Below are positions 60,310 through 64,000 of a stretch of 64,000 nucleotides of DNA, piece after piece (the stretch's first letter is position 1; each line of letters begins with the position of its first letter). The translations under genes were made by a program, and so were the position numbers. Origin of the DNA: Amycolatopsis sp. NBC_00345. GTDB lineage: Bacteria; Actinomycetota; Actinomycetes; Mycobacteriales; Pseudonocardiaceae. The notes beneath the pieces are model-generated. The model saw only the letters and a list, made by a program, of their open reading frames with translations, had not been told where the DNA came from and searched no databases. The DNA lies in contig NZ_CP107995.1 of assembly GCF_036116635.1 (NCBI RefSeq), positions 8,308,001 through 8,372,000 of the forward strand, written 5' to 3'.

Positions 60310-61358
60310 GTGTGTTCACGCGCTCGCAGCCGGAGCGCGAGGCGCTGCTGCTGCCCGAGCTGGCCGAGCTGACCGCCCACCACCGGGCCGGCAGCACCGG
60401 GTACGACCGGATCCTGTCGTCGCTCGGCCTCGCGCCGGACGCGCGGTTCGACACGATCGCCGACCTGCCGTGGCTGCCCGTGCGGATGTTCAAGACCCAC
60501 GACCTCAAGTCCGTCCCGGACGACGAGGTGTTCAAGACGCTCACGTCCTCGGGCACCACCGGCGCCGGCGCGTCGCGCATCTACCTGGACAAGGCCGCGG
60601 CGGCCGCGCAGACCCGCCAGCTCGGCACCACGCTGCAGGAGGTGCTGGGCGGCGAGCGGCTGCCGATGCTGATGGTCGACACCATCGGCATCATCAAGAA
60701 CCGCCGCTCGTTCTCCGCGCGCGGCGCGGGGGTGCTGGGCATGGCCAACTTCGGCCGCAAGCACACCTACGTGCTCGACGAGAACGACCAGCCGGACGTC
60801 GAGGCGGTGAAGAAGTTCCTGGCGGAGTACGGGGACAAGCCGTTCCTGATCTTCGGGTTCACCTTCATGGTGTGGCTCTACCTGTACGAGGTGGCGCGGG
60901 ACAACGGCCTCGACCTGTCCAACGGCATCCTGATCCACTCCGGCGGCTGGAAGAAGCTGATCGACCGCGCGGTGGACAACACCGAGTTCCGCCGCCGGTT
61001 CAAAGAGGACACCGGGCTCACCCGGATCCACAACTACTACGGGATGATCGAGCAGATCGGCACCGTGTTCCTCGAAGGACCGTCCGGGAACTCCTTGTAC
61101 TGCCCGGACTTCGCCGACGTGGTGATCCGGAACCCGGAGACGTGGGCGGAGCAGCCGGTCGGCGAGCCGGGGGTGATCGAGGTGGTCAGCACGCTGCCGC
61201 GCTCGTACCCGGGGCACGTCCTGCTCACCGAGGACCTCGGTGTGTGCAACGGGATCGACGACGGCGACTGGCCCGGCAAGCACTTCTCCGTGCTCGGCCG
61301 GCTGCCGAAGGCCGAGGCCCGCGGCTGCTCGGACACCTTCTCGGGGGCGGCCGCATGA
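60306..61358 (+). CDS. LuxE-like acyl-protein synthetase
   Basis: 350 residues. FKTLTSSGTTGAGASRIYLD, RSFSARGAG, FIFGFTFMVWLYL-like segment and the C-terminal LLTEDLGVCNGIDDG and FSVLGRLPKAEARGCSD fit the LuxE/PaaK-like adenylating enzymes. In bioluminescence LuxE activates a fatty acid and passes it to LuxC. Here it is coupled to a LuxC-like gene (4-bp overlap) and an ACP, with no luciferase. Confidence 0.85.
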   Translation: MSVFTRSQPEREALLLPELAELTAHHRAGSTGYDRILSSLGLAPDARFDTIADLPWLPVRMFKTHDLKSVPDDEVFKTLTSSGTTGAGASRIYLDKAAAAAQTRQLGTTLQEVLGGERLPMLMVDTIGIIKNRRSFSARGAGVLGMANFGRKHTYVLDENDQPDVEAVKKFLAEYGDKPFLIFGFTFMVWLYLYEVARDNGLDLSNGILIHSGGWKKLIDRAVDNTEFRRRFKEDTGLTRIHNYYGMIEQIGTVFLEGPSGNSLYCPDFADVVIRNPETWAEQPVGEPGVIEVVSTLPRSYPGHVLLTEDLGVCNGIDDGDWPGKHFSVLGRLPKAEARGCSDTFSGAAA

Positions 61359-62599
61359 GCGCGTTGACGCAGCGGTTCCCTGTAGCGGAGCCGATCGCTG
61401 TCGGCCAGCTGGTCGACCAGCTGCGCGTCGAGCCGCCGGGCGGACGGCTGACGGTGGGCGACCCGCGGGTGATCGAGTTCGTCACCAAGTTCGCGCGCAA
61501 GCTGCTCGCGCCCGCACTCGCGCGCCGTTTCCCGGAGCTGGCCTCGCTGGGTTTCTTCCTGCGCAAGGGCGAGCTGGCCAAGGCACTGTCCACTTTGGAG
61601 ACTTCCGGCGACTCGCTGCGGTTCCCGCGCGGGCTGGTGTTCCACGTGCCGCCGGCCAACGTCGACACGATCTTCGTGTACTCGTGGGCGCTGTCCGCGC
61701 TGGCGGGCAACCACAACGTCGTGCGTGTGTCCTCGCGCTCGGCCGGTGCCGCGGAGGCGGTGCTGGACGCGCTGAACGCGGCACTGTCCGATGTGGACCC
61801 GGCGACGGCGGCCGCGATCACCGCGACCCAGCGGATGGTCACCTACGACCGCAGCGACGAGATCAGCGGCGCCCTGTCGCTGGCCGCCGACCTGCGCGTG
61901 ATCTGGGGCGGCGACACTTCCGTGGCCGCGCTGCGGAAGTACGCGCTGGCGCCGCACGCGCGGGACCTGACGTTCCCGGACCGTTCCTCGTTCGCCATCG
62001 CTTCGGTGCGCGGCTGGCAGGCGGCTTCGGCGGCCGAGCGGCGCACCGCGGCCGAGGGCTTTTACAACGACTCGTACTGGTTCGACCAGGCCGCCTGCTC
62101 GTCACCGCGCGCGGTGTTCTGGGTGGGCGACGCCGAGGGCGCCATGGCGTCCGGGCGCGAGTTCCGGGAGCTGCTGGCCGCGGTGATCGAGGCGAAACAG
62201 CACGTCACGGAGCCGGCGATGGCCGTGCAGAAGCGCGTTTCGGCCTACGGCGCGGCGGCGGACGGGCTGGTGTCGTCGATCGCGTTCGACGGCAACGGAC
62301 TGGCCACATTGGAGCTGACCGACGCGACGGTGATGCCGCGCGAGTGGCTCGGCGCGGGCACGTTCGCGAACGCGCGAGTGGACTCGCTCGCGGAGCTGGT
62401 GCCGACCGTCCTGCGCAAGGACCAGACCGTGAGCCAGTTCGGTTTCGCGCGCGAGGAGCTGACGGAGTTCGTCACCGCGCTCGCGGGCCGCGGCGTCGAC
62501 CGGGTCGTGCCGTTCGGCTCGGCCCTCACGTTCGCGGGCGTCTGGGACGGTTACGATCTGCTGGCCGAGTTCAGCCGGCTGGTCACGGTGCAGGCCTGA
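61355..62599 (+). CDS. LuxC-like acyl reductase
   Basis: 414 residues of the aldehyde dehydrogenase superfamily. FHVPPANVDTIFVYSWALS is a LuxC signature; Cys248 in FDQAACSSPRAVFWVG is the acyl-thioester cysteine. It reduces an activated acyl group to an aldehyde with NADPH. Overlaps LuxE-like by 4 bp. Its product could be attached to or aminated onto the glycan (inference). Confidence 0.88.
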   Translation: MSALTQRFPVAEPIAVGQLVDQLRVEPPGGRLTVGDPRVIEFVTKFARKLLAPALARRFPELASLGFFLRKGELAKALSTLETSGDSLRFPRGLVFHVPPANVDTIFVYSWALSALAGNHNVVRVSSRSAGAAEAVLDALNAALSDVDPATAAAITATQRMVTYDRSDEISGALSLAADLRVIWGGDTSVAALRKYALAPHARDLTFPDRSSFAIASVRGWQAASAAERRTAAEGFYNDSYWFDQAACSSPRAVFWVGDAEGAMASGREFRELLAAVIEAKQHVTEPAMAVQKRVSAYGAAADGLVSSIAFDGNGLATLELTDATVMPREWLGAGTFANARVDSLAELVPTVLRKDQTVSQFGFAREELTEFVTALAGRGVDRVVPFGSALTFAGVWDGYDLLAEFSRLVTVQA

Positions 62600-62627
62600 C
62601 CAGCGGTTGTCGTGAGGAGAATGGTCA

Positions 62628-63611
62628 GTGACGACCGTGCGGACGTCTGAGGAGGACGTGCCGGCTTCGAAGCCGAAGCCGGCAAAGTCCACCAAGGCCA
62701 AGATCCTCGACGTCGTGCGCTGGGTCGCGATCCTGCTCGTCGTCGGCTTCGCCGCGAAGCAGCTCGCAGCCAACTGGGGCGAGTTCTGGCACACGCTGTC
62801 GGACGTCGCGTGGCAGTCCTCTGTGCTCAGCCTGCTCGCGCTGGTCGCGTCCATCATGGTCTCCACCTGGGGCTGGCAGACGATGGTCGACGACCTCGGC
62901 GAGCCGATCGGTTACGCGCGCGGCGCGCAGATCTGCCTGGTCGGCTCGCTCGGCAAGTACGTGCCGGGCTCGGTGTGGGCGTACCTGCTGCAGATGGAGC
63001 TGGGCCGCAAGGCCGGCCTCGCCCGCGCCCGGATCTTCACCGGCTCGCTGATCCAGCTCGGCGTCGGCGTGGTCTCGGCGCTGGTGGTTTCGCTGCTCGC
63101 GGCGCCGGCGGTGTTCAGCCACAGCCCACGCGCGATGTGGCTGTTCGCGGCTATCCCGGTCGGCCTCGCGCTGCTGCACCCGCGGATCCTGACCTGGGGC
63201 ACGTCGCTGGTGCTGCGGATCCTGCGCCGCCCGCCGCTGGCGCACCCGCTGGGCTGGGCGGTCGTCGGCAAGGTCTTCGGCGCGTCGACGCTGGCCTGGG
63301 CCCTGCAGGGGGTGCACCTGTGGCTGCTGGCGAACTCCGTCGGCGCCCCGGGTTTCAGCGGTTTTGTCTTGTGCGTCGGCGCCATGGCGGTGGCGATGAC
63401 GGTCGGGACTTTCGCGTTCATCCTGCCCAGCGGGGTGGGCGTCCGCGAGGTCGCCCAGGTCGCGGTGCTGACAGCCAGCGGGCTGACGGTGGGCCAGGCC
63501 GCCGCGTTCGCCGTGGCGTCCCGCGTGATGTTCACCGTGGCGGACCTGTTGACCGCGGGCTTCGCGGCCGGCGCCGCCCGCGTCGCTTCACGGCTCGCCA
63601 CTGCGGCTTAG
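62628..63611 (+). CDS. Flippase-like membrane protein (LPG-synthase TM domain)
   Basis: 327 residues with about eight membrane helices; charged N-terminus (about 1-22). LVGSLGKYVPGSVWAYLLQ and FAFILPSGVGVREVAQVAV are typical of UPF0104/lysylphosphatidylglycerol-synthase TM-region proteins. No MprF catalytic domain. Proteins of this kind in glycan loci are thought to help lipid-linked substrates cross the membrane. GTG with GAGGAG eight bases upstream. Last gene of the locus. Confidence 0.8.
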   Translation: MTTVRTSEEDVPASKPKPAKSTKAKILDVVRWVAILLVVGFAAKQLAANWGEFWHTLSDVAWQSSVLSLLALVASIMVSTWGWQTMVDDLGEPIGYARGAQICLVGSLGKYVPGSVWAYLLQMELGRKAGLARARIFTGSLIQLGVGVVSALVVSLLAAPAVFSHSPRAMWLFAAIPVGLALLHPRILTWGTSLVLRILRRPPLAHPLGWAVVGKVFGASTLAWALQGVHLWLLANSVGAPGFSGFVLCVGAMAVAMTVGTFAFILPSGVGVREVAQVAVLTASGLTVGQAAAFAVASRVMFTVADLLTAGFAAGAARVASRLATAA

Positions 63612-63618
63612 GTTCGAA

Positions 63619-63703
63619 GCGCCCCAATGTGGCATTGGTTGCGTTGAACGCACCCAATGTGGCGTTCGGTGCGTTGAGCGCACCGAACGCCACATTGGGG
63701 CGC
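63619..63703. repeat. Family C composite palindrome, copy 2
   Basis: Same layout and orientation as the copy at 48893: two left arms and one right arm with core CCCAATGTGGCGTTCGG. It starts 8 bp after the flippase-like stop and lies between convergent genes. Confidence 0.85.
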
Positions 63704-63730
63704 AAAAGTTCGCGGCTCGGCGCGGGTCGG

Positions 63731-64000
63731 TCAGGAGCCGGCCGGGAGGCTGGACTGACGGTCGACCTCGGCCTTGCTGTAGAAGTCGTCGTTGGTCAGG
63801 ATCTTGCCGCCGCGCGTCTTGATGACGGTGACGACGGGGACGGAGAACGCGTGGGGCGCGCCCGTGGCCTGGCCGCTGAAGTTCCAGAAGATGATCTCGC
63901 TGTTGTTGACGCCGATCGCGTTGGTGACCGTGACCTTCCCGTTCGGGACGGCCCACTTGGTGTTGCCGAACCACTGGGCGACCCCGGCGCTGCCGGTGAA
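63731..64000 (-). CDS. NTF2/SnoaL-like protein, 5' end outside window
   Basis: The last 89 codons of a minus-strand gene end in TGA at 63731; the start lies beyond base 64000. Visible residues include GVAQWFGNTKWAVPNGKVTV, SEIIFWNFSGQATG and TVIKTRGGKILTNDDFYSK, consistent with an NTF2-like cone. Frame open to the window edge and codon bias normal. Confidence 0.7.
   Translation of the reverse strand, partial: FTGSAGVAQWFGNTKWAVPNGKVTVTNAIGVNNSEIIFWNFSGQATGAPHAFSVPVVTVIKTRGGKILTNDDFYSKAEVDRQSSLPAGS

Noticed and set aside
60306..62599. LuxE/LuxC considered as a bioluminescence operon
   Set aside because: No luxA, luxB or luxD; the neighbours are ACP and glycan genes.

Overview
The window is high-GC actinobacterial chromosome, most likely from a Pseudonocardiaceae member such as Amycolatopsis. 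This is inferred from codon use, GTG and TTG starts, the DevR/DosR-type regulator, SARP/AfsR-type regulator, DUF3558 and DUF4232 lipoproteins, excalibur proteins and three families of intergenic palindromes of a kind I associate with that genus. No phage, transposase, CRISPR array, rRNA or tRNA was found.

Region 1 (1-10.0 kb): the 3' part of a fused cydDC exporter with two in-frame repeat arrays, a GAF histidine kinase, a STAND-type P-loop NTPase with a LexA-like box upstream, a 730-bp gene-free G-rich stretch with a 22-bp tandem repeat, and on the minus strand devR followed by a coupled GT-B-fold gene with a C10 tract at its 5' end. The kinase and DevR are a plausible two-component pair.

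Region 2 (10-23 kb): an excalibur surface protein coupled to a class F-like sortase. Next comes a two-gene unit that looks like a defence system: a 1347-residue DUF4011/SF1 helicase/Vsr-type nuclease protein overlapping a HEPN-like protein. A second excalibur protein, a catalytically degraded DnaQ-TerB-BRCT protein, a MazG-type pyrophosphohydrolase and two acidic or helical proteins of unknown function follow.

Region 3 (23-49 kb): mostly conserved metabolism and physiology. It holds coaA, a macro-domain protein, pheA with a histidine phosphatase, lipoproteins, two MFS exporters, a zincin-like metallopeptidase, a YgiB/GspS-like/DUF350 operon, a haloalkane dehalogenase, a class III aminotransferase, serS, an S33 peptidase, an FAD monooxygenase, lhgO, a TetR regulator with twin operators, and a 1039-residue SARP-NTPase-TPR regulator.

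Region 4 (49-63.6 kb): a surface-glycan locus bracketed by two copies of the same composite palindrome. It encodes two DegT aminotransferases, an NAD-dependent epimerase, a GT4 glycosyltransferase, a Gfo/Idh/MocA dehydrogenase, two left-handed beta-helix acyltransferases (one LpxA-like), a dedicated acyl carrier protein, a FabG-like reductase, an AMP-dependent ligase, LuxE-like and LuxC-like proteins, and a flippase-like membrane protein. A Uma2 nuclease gene and an ECF sigma/anti-sigma pair sit inside it. The logic suggests a sugar is aminated and then acylated from a dedicated ACP, with a LuxE/LuxC reductive step but no luciferase. A partial NTF2-like gene ends the window.

Several genes appear leaderless, with a TANNNT -10 box 6-7 bases before the start codon (devR, pheA, dehalogenase, serS, SARP regulator).
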